Positions 1 through 5,587 of a stretch of 5,587 nucleotides of DNA are shown piece after piece; within the stretch, counting starts at the first letter, position 1, and each line of letters opens with the position of its first letter. Origin of the DNA: Helicobacteraceae bacterium. Lineage in GTDB: Bacteria > Campylobacterota > Campylobacteria > Campylobacterales > Sulfurimonadaceae. The stretch covers positions 1-5,587 of the forward strand of contig JALWNV010000109.1 in the NCBI GenBank assembly GCA_027083665.1. The letters run 5' to 3'. The notes below the pieces were generated by a model. That model did no database searches, was not told where the DNA came from, and saw nothing but the letters and a program-made list of their open reading frames with translations. Made by a program: the position numbers and the translations under genes.

Positions 1-1051
1 CTTCCTCTCCGCGGCGCAGAGGTTCGATCGTCCGCATAAAATGGTCCGCCGCCTCCTGCGGCGCTTTGAAACGGTAGGTGAATCCGATCAGATCGCTGAT
101 GCCGTGGTCGCGAAACCCGATCGTCACCTCGTTGAAACGGTAGGGACGGTAAAGTGCGGAACGCTCTTCGCTGCCGAGCGAACGGAACAAAATCGCCTCG
201 TCTGTCGCGATCCAGCGCAAACCGTGTTCGCGGTAGATCGCGACACTCGCTTCGTCGACCGCGCCTTCCGCCGGCCAGAAGCCGCGCGGAGCGGTGCCGA
301 ACGTGTTCTCGTACAAGGTGATCGCGCGCCGGACCTGCTCGACCGCGTCGTCTTCAAGCGACAACGGATTGTCGGGCAGCACCGCATCCGGGTTCGCCCG
401 GCGGGCATTTTCCATATCGATCAGCAGCGGCAGAATGGGATGGTTGTACGGTGTCGTCGAAAGGGAGATACGCCCCGCTTCCTGAAGCGCGGCGTAATAC
501 GGCAAGATGCCGGCGACGAACGCGCAAAGCGCATCGAGCAGAGGTGCCTTGTCCTGCTGAACGTACCCCTTGCCCCGTGCCAGCATCGTCTTGACTGTTT
601 CGTTCCCCCCGCGCAGGGCGTTGCCGCACCACGAGAGGATAAAGAGCACCTCCGCCTCGATAAGCTCGGCGTCGTCGAGCGTCTCTTTGCGGTACAGCTC
701 GGCAAAACGCGGCAGGGGTTTGACCATCGTATCGAACTGGGCGGACCGGCACATCTTGATCACCCATCCCCGCTCCCCCGCATCGAGTTCGGAGGGATGC
801 TTCGCCCACAGTGAAAGAAAATAGTCGTAAGTCAGCGGCTCACGGTAGAGCGCGAGCTGTTCGATCAGCGGCGGCGTGATGTTGAAGGTCGCTTTGAGAC
901 CGGGATGCCGTTCAAGCAGCCACGGCATCTCGTAATAGTCCTTGAGCGCGTGCAGAAACACCCACGGCATTTTCATCACACCCTCGCTGTCACGGTAATC
1001 GGGCTGATGCATGTGCCAGAAAAAGGCGAGATTGAGGGGTGGCTGCTGCAT
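1..1051 (-). CDS. Glycoside hydrolase family 57 protein (alpha-amylase / amylopullulanase-like), C-terminus beyond the window
   Basis: Probable retaining alpha-glucan hydrolase or glucanotransferase, cytoplasmic because no signal peptide is visible. About 350 codons are present with no in-frame stop, and the gene continues past the left edge. GH57 conserved regions appear in order: WHMHQP at residues 12-17; the block from Ile195 to Leu210 (STTPYNHPILPLL); GFWPAEG near 257-263, where Glu262 is the expected catalytic nucleophile; WIATDE at 280-285; and FRDHGISDLIGF at 313-324, which holds candidate acid/base aspartates (Asp315, Asp320). The roles of these residues come from knowledge of the family. 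The ATG start is favoured because the HMHQP motif normally lies close to the N-terminus and because ATG overlaps the upstream stop by one base (TGATG), suggesting translational coupling. An AGGAG lies about 14 nt upstream, which is rather far. The family is clear, but the substrate is not: GH57 includes amylases, branching enzymes, 4-alpha-glucanotransferases and alpha-galactosidases. Confidence 0.93.
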   Translation of the reverse strand, partial: MQQPPLNLAFFWHMHQPDYRDSEGVMKMPWVFLHALKDYYEMPWLLERHPGLKATFNITPPLIEQLALYREPLTYDYFLSLWAKHPSELDAGERGWVIKMCRSAQFDTMVKPLPRFAELYRKETLDDAELIEAEVLFILSWCGNALRGGNETVKTMLARGKGYVQQDKAPLLDALCAFVAGILPYYAALQEAGRISLSTTPYNHPILPLLIDMENARRANPDAVLPDNPLSLEDDAVEQVRRAITLYENTFGTAPRGFWPAEGAVDEASVAIYREHGLRWIATDEAILFRSLGSEERSALYRPYRFNEVTIGFRDHGISDLIGFTYRFKAPQEAADHFMRTIEPLRRGEE

Positions 1052-3558
1052 CAGGACTTCGACCACTCCTCGATCTTTTTCGTATAGGTCTCGAGAATCG
1101 CCCGTCCCCGCTCCTCGTCACGTGCCTGAATATAGAGATTGAGGTTATCGCTGTACTGATCGGGAATCATCAGGATCCAGTCGTGTTCTCCCAGCCATAT
1201 CTTGACGCCGTCGACGGTCGACGCTTCCTTGTCTTTCGCATCTTCGAGGAAACGGCGCATCATCTTGCCCTTGAGCGCCTGCGTACAGGGTACCTGCGTC
1301 GTATGGTAGAAAAAGTGCGGCAGTGCTTCGATCAGTTCCGAAAGGCTGACATTTTGTTCGATCATCATCTCCAGAATCTTCAGCGTCGCATACATACTGT
1401 CGCGATGCGTGGCGAACTCGGTAAAGGCAAAGTTCCCGTCGCCGGTTGCCAGCAGATCGTACCGGAGAATGTCCGCGGCCTTGAAATTGGCGTATTTGCC
1501 GCGTTCGATCTCGAGATGGTCGAAACGCACGATATCGACCGACCAGGTCGGAAGAAAGACTCTCTTCTTTTTCCCCTCGGCGGCGGCTTCGCGGTCGAGC
1601 AGCGTGAGGACGACATTGAGCGCCGTCTCTTTGCTCAGAAGCGTCCCCTTGTCGCAGACGAGGTCGAGACGCTGCCCGTACGGATAGAGCATGAAGCCCG
1701 CGTCGAGTTTCATCGCCCGGACCACCGCGCGCATATCGTCGTTCGACCGTTTGACGAGCGTGTTGATATTGGCCAGGCGTTTCTCATCCGCGTAGGCGTT
1801 GAAGATCATGTTGTCGATGCCGAGATCGTTGAGGATCTGCGGAAAGAGATCCGACGCCATGCCGTGCATCATATCGACGGCGATTCGGCACTCGACGCAT
1901 TTGAACATATGTGACGTCAGCAGCGCTTCCATCTGCTTGCGGTAGGCGGCATACTCCTGTTCGTGATCGGATTCGATGATCTGGCCGATCTGCGAATAGT
2001 CCACCCGCCGGAAGCCCTCTTTGAAAAACGCCTTTTCGACTTTTTTCGCCACTTCGTTATTGATACGCAGCGCTTCGTGATTGTAAAACGTGATCACCGT
2101 ACTCGTCGGATCGTCGATCTTCTGGCGGAAATGCACCCCTGCGACATACCGCTCGTCCGCCGACAGGTTGCGGCGCAGCACCGCGGAGGGGATACCGTTG
2201 TAGTCGACGACATTGACGCCCGCGGAGAGCAGTCCCCCGACAAAAGCGCGTTTGAGCATCCGCGACCCTTTGTGGTAGTCCCTCGCCATAAGGACCGTCG
2301 ATCCCACCGGCAGCTGGGCACCGAACGCTTCGGCCAGCTTCGTCGCCATCTCGCAGGAGAGTTCGACGTTGGACTTGCCGATCACCATACCGTTTTCGAA
2401 GATGGAGTTTTTGTAGCGGCTGCCCAAGATCACACTGCTGCTGACGATCGAGGCGTCCTCGATCACTTTGTTCGGCCAGATCGTCACGTCCTTTTCGACC
2501 GTCACAAGCTGTCCGATCTCAGACCCTTCGGCGAGGATCAGTCCGGCTTTCGCAATGAAATTTTTGCCGATCACGTTATCGTTGCAGATGACGCATCCGT
2601 CCATCTGCGCATTGCGACCGATGGTGACGTTTTCCCAGATGACGGTATTGCGAAGCTTCGAATCTTCTCCGATCGTCACATTGTCGCCGATAACCGTATT
2701 GACAAGCCTGCAGCCCTTTCCGACCGTCACGTTGCCGCCGAGCACGACCGTTCCGACGACTTCGACGCCCGCATCGAGCGTACAGGGCCGGTCGCTGTAG
2801 AGCACCCCGTCCGCGAACCTCTGCGAATGCGGCGGCATCTTGACCGCGACACGGCCGGCCATGATATCCTCGTACACCTCGCGATAGCTGTCGGGGTTGC
2901 CGACGTCGCGCCAGTACCCCTGCGCGTAACCCGCCGTCAGCGTCACACCCTCGCGCATCAGCAGCGGAAAAAGGTCTTTGGCGAAATCGAAGTTCTCCCG
3001 ATAGGGAATGTAGTCGAGGATCTCCGGCTCGATGATATAGATCCCGGTATTGATCGTGTCGCTGAACACTTCGCCCCAGCTCGGTTTTTCAAGAAATTTC
3101 TCGATACGCCCCTCATTGTCCGCGATCACCACCCCGAATTCCAGCGGATTGTCGACGGAGGTCAGCGTGATCGTCAGTTTCGATCGCTTTTGCGCATGAT
3201 AGTCGAAAATCGCCTGAAAATCGAAATCCGTCACCAGATCGCCGCTGATAATGATGAAATTGTCGTCACCGATATGCTCTTGCGCCAGCTTGACCGCTCC
3301 GGCCGTCCCGTAGTCGTCGTCGGGAACAACATAGGTGATATTCATCCCCCACGCGCTGCCGTCTTGAAAGTGCGCCTTGATCACTTCGGGTTTGAAGTAC
3401 AGCAAAACGATAAAATCGGTAATGCCGAGATCCCTGAGCATTGTCATCGTATGCTCCATCATCGGGATATTGACGATCGGCAGCATCGGTTTGGGGCGGG
3501 AATTCGTCAGCGGCTGTATCCGCGTACCGAATCCGCCTGCCATTACAACAGCTTTCAT
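1051..3558 (-). CDS. Sugar-phosphate nucleotidyltransferase / beta-helix / phosphohexomutase-like fusion (annotated family: mannose-1-phosphate guanylyltransferase)
   Basis: An 835-residue three-part protein. Residues 1-235 form a nucleotidyltransferase that would make an NDP-hexose from NTP and a hexose-1-phosphate. The signature AGGFGTRIQPLT is at 7-18, RPKPMLP at 21-27, SGDLVTDFD at 105-113, FLEKPS at 155-160 and YWRDVGNPDSY at 215-225; Asp111 and Asp218 are the likely metal ligands. Residues about 260-395 carry hexapeptide repeats (NVTVGKG, NVTIGED, NVTIGRN) of a left-handed beta-helix. Residues about 400-835 resemble a four-domain phosphomannomutase/phosphoglucomutase, but the usual TASHNP phosphoserine loop, the DxDxDR metal loop, the GEESGH sugar loop and the RPSGTEP phosphate loop are all replaced. 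Actinobacterial and cyanobacterial proteins of similar length and layout are known. A strong AAGGAG lies 5 nt before the ATG. The gene sits 70 nt after the glycogen-binding gene and overlaps the GH57 start, so a glucose-1-phosphate substrate is as plausible as mannose-1-phosphate. Confidence 0.93.
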   Translation of the reverse strand: MKAVVMAGGFGTRIQPLTNSRPKPMLPIVNIPMMEHTMTMLRDLGITDFIVLLYFKPEVIKAHFQDGSAWGMNITYVVPDDDYGTAGAVKLAQEHIGDDNFIIISGDLVTDFDFQAIFDYHAQKRSKLTITLTSVDNPLEFGVVIADNEGRIEKFLEKPSWGEVFSDTINTGIYIIEPEILDYIPYRENFDFAKDLFPLLMREGVTLTAGYAQGYWRDVGNPDSYREVYEDIMAGRVAVKMPPHSQRFADGVLYSDRPCTLDAGVEVVGTVVLGGNVTVGKGCRLVNTVIGDNVTIGEDSKLRNTVIWENVTIGRNAQMDGCVICNDNVIGKNFIAKAGLILAEGSEIGQLVTVEKDVTIWPNKVIEDASIVSSSVILGSRYKNSIFENGMVIGKSNVELSCEMATKLAEAFGAQLPVGSTVLMARDYHKGSRMLKRAFVGGLLSAGVNVVDYNGIPSAVLRRNLSADERYVAGVHFRQKIDDPTSTVITFYNHEALRINNEVAKKVEKAFFKEGFRRVDYSQIGQIIESDHEQEYAAYRKQMEALLTSHMFKCVECRIAVDMMHGMASDLFPQILNDLGIDNMIFNAYADEKRLANINTLVKRSNDDMRAVVRAMKLDAGFMLYPYGQRLDLVCDKGTLLSKETALNVVLTLLDREAAAEGKKKRVFLPTWSVDIVRFDHLEIERGKYANFKAADILRYDLLATGDGNFAFTEFATHRDSMYATLKILEMMIEQNVSLSELIEALPHFFYHTTQVPCTQALKGKMMRRFLEDAKDKEASTVDGVKIWLGEHDWILMIPDQYSDNLNLYIQARDEERGRAILETYTKKIEEWSKS

Positions 3559-3563
3559 TCGAA

Positions 3564-3569
3564 CTCCTT
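3564..3569 (-). promoter_or_regulatory. Strong Shine-Dalgarno of the nucleotidyltransferase fusion gene
   Basis: The minus strand reads AAGGAG five bases before the ATG at 3558. It fixes the start at the methionine that begins the MKAVVMAGG nucleotidyltransferase motif, and shows that this gene is translated independently of the gene 70 nt upstream. Confidence 0.8.
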
Positions 3570-3628
3570 GCAGGGGTGGTTTGAAGGCGCGTTTTCACGG
3601 CTCACGCCCGGCGACCGAAACGTATGCG

Positions 3629-3910
3629 TTACAGTTGCAGCAGTGCGTTTCGCGTCCCAAACGGCGAAGCGACCGTCGGGCATTCGCTTTCTGCCTCCCA
3701 TTTTACCCCGTCTACCTTGTAGCCAAACTGAAAAGTGCTGCCGGCGGCGAGAACCTTCGTCAGGTAGAATTCGCCGCTTTTCTTCCGCTTCATCGGCTCC
3801 TCTTTCCAGCCGTTCCACTCTCCCGAAAGCACGACACTTCGTGTGTCTTCTTCAGGAGTATAGGTGAACGTCACCCAGACGCGTGTTCCGTTTTGTTTCG
3901 TTTTTATCAT
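3629..3910 (-). CDS. Stand-alone CBM48 / AMPK-beta-type glycogen-binding domain protein
   Basis: A 93-residue protein that consists of little more than one carbohydrate-binding beta-sandwich of the CBM48/AMPK1_CBM type. Visible hallmarks are VVLSGEWNGW at 26-35, GEFYLTKVLAAGSTFQFGYK at 46-65, VDGVKW at 66-71 and the closing strand GTRNALLQL at 85-93. Compared from memory with the AMPK-beta glycogen-binding domain, the two sugar-stacking tryptophans correspond to Trp35 and Trp71, and an asparagine near the end to Asn88. The conserved binding lysine position appears to be Gly63. There is no catalytic domain, signal peptide or membrane segment. It probably binds alpha-glucan (glycogen) in the cytoplasm, or helps neighbouring enzymes do so. 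It is the first gene of the leftward unit, with a weak AAGG ribosome site about 7 nt before the ATG. The fold is well supported; the biological partner is unknown. Confidence 0.88.
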   Translation of the reverse strand: MIKTKQNGTRVWVTFTYTPEEDTRSVVLSGEWNGWKEEPMKRKKSGEFYLTKVLAAGSTFQFGYKVDGVKWEAESECPTVASPFGTRNALLQL

Positions 3911-3927
3911 TGATCGACCTTTTTTTG

Positions 3928-3956
3928 ATTATATTCTACACAAATATATCTATCAA
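3928..3956 (-). promoter_or_regulatory. Sigma-70 type promoter for the leftward glucan operon
   Basis: On the minus strand, TTGATA (3956-3951) is followed by a 17-base AT-rich spacer and a perfect TATAAT (3933-3928). Transcription would begin near 3921, only about 11 bases before the ATG at 3910, so the ribosome site would lie at the very 5' end of the message. An overlapping TAGAAT (3938-3933) could give a slightly longer leader. Position upstream of the first gene and the AT-rich surroundings support it; no start site has been mapped. Confidence 0.65.
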
Positions 3957-4001
3957 TCACGTTAACTATGTTATACAGGCGCGTTCGGGTAAGCTCTTTT
4001 T

Positions 4002-4010
4002 GGCTACAAT
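4002..4010 (+). promoter_or_regulatory. Promoter for gatC (-10 box TACAAT)
   Basis: TTTTTGGCTACAAT ends at 4010, with the -10 hexamer TACAAT at 4005-4010 preceded by a T-run and GG. No -35 match lies 17 bases upstream. A good -10 after a T-rich stretch without a -35 is typical of vegetative promoters in Campylobacterota. Transcription would start near 4017, giving a leader of about 28 nt that contains the AAAGG ribosome site at 4031-4035. Confidence 0.6.
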
Positions 4011-4044
4011 TGACCCCGAAAAATCCACCGAAAGGTTTCTATTG

Positions 4045-4335
4045 ATGAAAATCGACGACACCCTGCTTGCCCGACTGGAAAAACTCTCCATGCTCAAAAT
4101 CGACGATGCCCACCGTGAAGAGGTGATCGGACAGTTGAGCGAAATCGTCTCCTTTGTCGACAATCTCGCCGAACTCGATACGCAAAACGTCGGCGAGACA
4201 TTCGCCATGACCGAGCAGGCCACCTTGCTGCGCAAAGACACCCCCGACTGCGATCCCGCCGTCAACGACGACATCCTCGGGCATGCGCCGCGCAGCGAAG
4301 ACCACTTTTTCGTCGTTCCGAAAATTATCGAGTAG
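4045..4335 (+). CDS. gatC: Asp-tRNA(Asn)/Glu-tRNA(Gln) amidotransferase subunit C
   Basis: A 96-residue GatC, the small subunit that wraps around GatA and stabilises the GatCAB complex. The complex converts misacylated Glu-tRNA(Gln) and Asp-tRNA(Asn) to Gln-tRNA(Gln) and Asn-tRNA(Asn) in the cytoplasm. The family pattern is clear: an N-terminal helical region with LEKLSMLKID at 11-20, the GQLSEIVSFVDNLAELDT block at 29-46, the LRKD motif at 62-65, and the conserved tail APRSEDHFFVVPKIIE at 81-96. Length is normal for the family. The ATG at 4045 is chosen over longer in-frame extensions because it gives the usual N-terminus and has AAAGG 9 nt upstream, downstream of a good promoter. gatA and gatB are not adjacent. 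It is followed after 3 nt by the ArsC-like gene. Confidence 0.95.
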   Translation: MKIDDTLLARLEKLSMLKIDDAHREEVIGQLSEIVSFVDNLAELDTQNVGETFAMTEQATLLRKDTPDCDPAVNDDILGHAPRSEDHFFVVPKIIE

Positions 4336-4338
4336 CCC

Positions 4339-4683
4339 GTGCTCAAGGTCTACGGCATCAAAAATTGCGACAGCGTCAGAAAAGCGCTGAAGTTTTTCGA
4401 TGAGTACGGTATCGGTTACGAATTCGTCGACTTCCGCCGAACCCCCGCCGACTGCGCCAAGATTGACGCCTGGCTGGAAACGGCCGATATCGATACGCTT
4501 TTCAACGCCCGCAGCACCGCCTACCGCACTCGGGGCCTCAAGTCGCTCGGACTCGATGCCCGGGGCAAACGCGACTGGCTTTGCAAAGAGAACCTTCTTA
4601 TAAAACGTCCGGTCGTCGAAAAAGAAAATCGTGTTATAATCGGTTTCAACCAAACTCTATACGAAGGAGAATTTCTCTCATGA
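4339..4683 (+). CDS. ArsC/Spx/YffB-family thioredoxin-fold protein (putative glutathione-dependent reductase)
   Basis: A 114-residue member of the ArsC-like branch of the thioredoxin fold. The N-terminus VYGIKNCDSVRKAL (4-17) carries a single active-site-type cysteine, Cys10; Val13 occupies the place of the second cysteine of a CXXC, so this is a monothiol form, unlike Spx. Further family marks are FVDFRR at 29-34, NARSTAYR at 56-63 and the LIKRPVVE loop at 87-94, with Arg90 before the presumed cis-proline Pro91, and then IIGF at 100-103. The start is GTG, 3 nt after the gatC stop, with no good ribosome site of its own, so translation probably depends on gatC. It resembles YffB more than a dedicated arsenate reductase, and there are no arsenic resistance genes nearby. 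The true substrate is unknown. The end overlaps pilT by 4 nt. Confidence 0.88.
   Translation: MLKVYGIKNCDSVRKALKFFDEYGIGYEFVDFRRTPADCAKIDAWLETADIDTLFNARSTAYRTRGLKSLGLDARGKRDWLCKENLLIKRPVVEKENRVIIGFNQTLYEGEFLS
4632..4640 (+). promoter_or_regulatory. Internal extended -10 promoter, probably for pilT
   Basis: TGTTATAAT combines a TGn extension with a perfect TATAAT (4635-4640) inside the last codons of the ArsC-like gene. No -35 match is seen. Transcription would start near 4647, about 33 nt before the pilT ATG and upstream of its AAGGAG. The hexamer uses an ATA isoleucine codon, which is otherwise avoided in these plus-strand genes. A weaker TATAAA lies at 4599-4604. Confidence 0.5.
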
Positions 4684-5587
4684 GCCAACCCCTCGATATC
4701 CGAAAACTTCTCAAAAGCGTCGTCGCCTACAACGCTTCCGACCTCCACCTCGTCGCCCGTTCCGAACCGCAGATCCGTATCGACGGCCGCCTCGTCGCGC
4801 TGAATCTGCCGGTACTCGACGGAAAGATGATCGAGGATATGGCCTACTCCCTTCTGACCGAAAAGCAGAAAAAAGAGTTTGAAGAGCATAGCGAACTCGA
4901 CTTCGCAATCCTGCTGCCGGAAGTCGGCCGTTTTCGGGCGAACTATTACAAGACGATGGGGGACATCGCCTGTGCTTTCCGTATCATTCCGATCGACATC
5001 CCCAGCCTCGACGACCTCAACGCCAAACCTATCTTCAAAAAACTGATCCGGCGGGAAAAAGGGCTGATTCTCGTCACCGGTCCGACCGGATCGGGTAAGT
5101 CGACGACACTGGCGGCAATGATCAACGAAATCAACGAAACCGAAGCGCGCCATGTCATCACGGTCGAAGATCCTGTCGAATTCGTTCACCAGAACAAAAA
5201 GTGCCTTTTTTCCCACCGAAACGTCGGGACCGATACCGGCAGCTTCGCCAATGCGCTCAAATACGCCATGCGGGAAGACCCCGATGTCATCCTCGTCGGG
5301 GAGATGCGTGACCGCGAAACGATCGAAGCGGCCCTGACGGCGGCCGAAACCGGCCACCTCGTTTTCGCCACGCTGCATACCAACTCCGCACCGCAGACGA
5401 TCAACCGTATCATCGACGTTTTCGGCGGCGACGAGCAGCCCCAGATCCGTGCCCAGCTGTCGACCTCGGTGATCGCCATCATTTCGCAGGCGCTGCTGCC
5501 GCGTATCGGCGGCGGCCGGGTCGCCGCACAGGAGTTGATGATCAATATCCCGGCAATCGCCAACCTGATCCGGGAGGACAAAGTTCA
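4680..5587 (+). CDS. pilT: Type IV pilus retraction ATPase PilT, C-terminus beyond the window
   Basis: The hexameric cytoplasmic ATPase that disassembles type IV pili and powers twitching motility and DNA uptake. About 302 codons are visible of a protein usually near 345-370 residues. The N-terminal PAS-like domain starts with the ASDLHL motif at 19-24. The RecA-like domain shows Walker A GPTGSGKST (134-142), the Asp box VITVEDPVEFVH (159-170), Walker B DPDVILVGEMRD (200-211) and the His box TGHLVFATLHTNSA (224-237). The QNKKCLFSHR and NVGTDTGSFANALKYAMRED stretches fit PilT rather than the assembly ATPase PilB. The PAIANLIRED region near 291-300 corresponds to the retraction-specific AIRNLIRE motif, here with Ala-Asn in place of Arg-Asn. 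The ATG overlaps the upstream stop as ATGA, with AAGGAG 10 nt before it. An internal promoter just upstream may allow separate expression. PilU is the main alternative and is less likely. Confidence 0.95.
   Translation, partial: MSQPLDIRKLLKSVVAYNASDLHLVARSEPQIRIDGRLVALNLPVLDGKMIEDMAYSLLTEKQKKEFEEHSELDFAILLPEVGRFRANYYKTMGDIACAFRIIPIDIPSLDDLNAKPIFKKLIRREKGLILVTGPTGSGKSTTLAAMINEINETEARHVITVEDPVEFVHQNKKCLFSHRNVGTDTGSFANALKYAMREDPDVILVGEMRDRETIEAALTAAETGHLVFATLHTNSAPQTINRIIDVFGGDEQPQIRAQLSTSVIAIISQALLPRIGGGRVAAQELMINIPAIANLIREDKV

Noticed and set aside
3559..3628. GC-rich 70-nt spacer between the CBM48 gene and the fusion gene, considered for a terminator or small RNA.
   Set aside because: Only short imperfect inverted repeats are present and no T-run follows them, so no terminator or structured RNA can be supported.
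3555..3818. An 87-codon minus-strand frame running out of the CBM48 gene and ending over the ATG of the fusion gene, which could suggest a frameshifted extension or coupling.
   Set aside because: The CBM48 protein is complete and ends at the natural end of its fold, the alternative frame has no recognisable content, and the fusion gene has its own strong ribosome site.
1963..3867. A 634-codon open reading frame on the plus strand, opposite the nucleotidyltransferase fusion and the CBM48 gene.
   Set aside because: It is antisense to two well-supported genes, its product is rich in Arg, His, Asp and Val with no recognisable domain, and it is explained by the strong G/C third-position bias of the real genes. 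Other antisense frames at 41-814 and 1039-1914 are rejected for the same reason.
3963..3973. Small palindrome TAACTATGTTA between the divergent promoters, considered as an operator.
   Set aside because: Only four base pairs per arm in an AT-rich stretch, which is expected by chance, and it matches no regulator site I can name.
4339..4683. Annotation of the small thioredoxin-fold gene as arsenate reductase arsC.
   Set aside because: The family includes Spx and YffB proteins with the same motifs, there are no arsenic transport or regulator genes nearby, and the sequence is closer in style to YffB, so only the family name is given.
4521..5378. A 285-codon minus-strand open frame opposite pilT and the end of the ArsC-like gene, and a 204-codon one at 4039-4653 opposite gatC and the ArsC-like gene.
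   Set aside because: Both are mirror frames of well-conserved coding sequence, with no domain and no plausible ribosome site or promoter of their own.

Overview
The window looks like chromosomal DNA from a GC-rich bacterium, most likely a Campylobacterota (epsilonproteobacterial) relative of the Sulfurimonas/Sulfurovum/Hydrogenimonas type. That placement is inference. It rests on the GatC sequence style, the gatC / ArsC-like / pilT gene order, and plus-strand promoters that carry a good -10 box without a recognisable -35. Nothing in the window fixes the genus. The third codon positions are strongly G/C, while the single sizeable intergenic stretch is AT-rich.

Layout. Two transcription units diverge from an intergenic region of about 134 bp (3911-4044). 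The leftward unit reads: a 93-residue stand-alone CBM48/AMPK-type glycogen-binding protein (3629-3910), then an 835-residue sugar-phosphate nucleotidyltransferase fused to a left-handed beta-helix and a phosphohexomutase-like C-terminus (1051-3558), then a glycoside hydrolase family 57 enzyme (1-1051). The GH57 gene runs off the left edge, so its C-terminus is not seen. The nucleotidyltransferase and GH57 genes overlap by one base (TGATG). The rightward unit reads: gatC (4045-4335), an ArsC/Spx/YffB-family thioredoxin-fold protein with a GTG start (4339-4683), and pilT (4680 to beyond the right edge). These are packed with a 3-nt gap and a 4-nt ATGA overlap.

How the genes work together. The leftward unit is best read as an alpha-glucan (glycogen-like) metabolism module: a glucan-binding domain, an enzyme that activates a hexose-1-phosphate, and a glucan hydrolase or transferase. 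The nucleotidyltransferase would usually be annotated as mannose-1-phosphate guanylyltransferase/phosphomannomutase. However, all four catalytic loops of its mutase half differ from the active-enzyme consensus, so mutase activity is doubtful and the sugar specificity is open. The rightward unit combines a translation-fidelity subunit (GatC of the Asp/Glu-tRNA amidotransferase), a small putative reductase, and the retraction ATPase of type IV pili. An extended -10 promoter lies inside the end of the ArsC-like gene and probably drives pilT separately.

No RNA genes, mobile elements, CRISPR arrays or clear intrinsic terminators were found. No stretch longer than 300 bases lacks a gene. No wholly new system is evident. 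The most interesting item is the degenerate mutase domain and what it does in a glucan operon.
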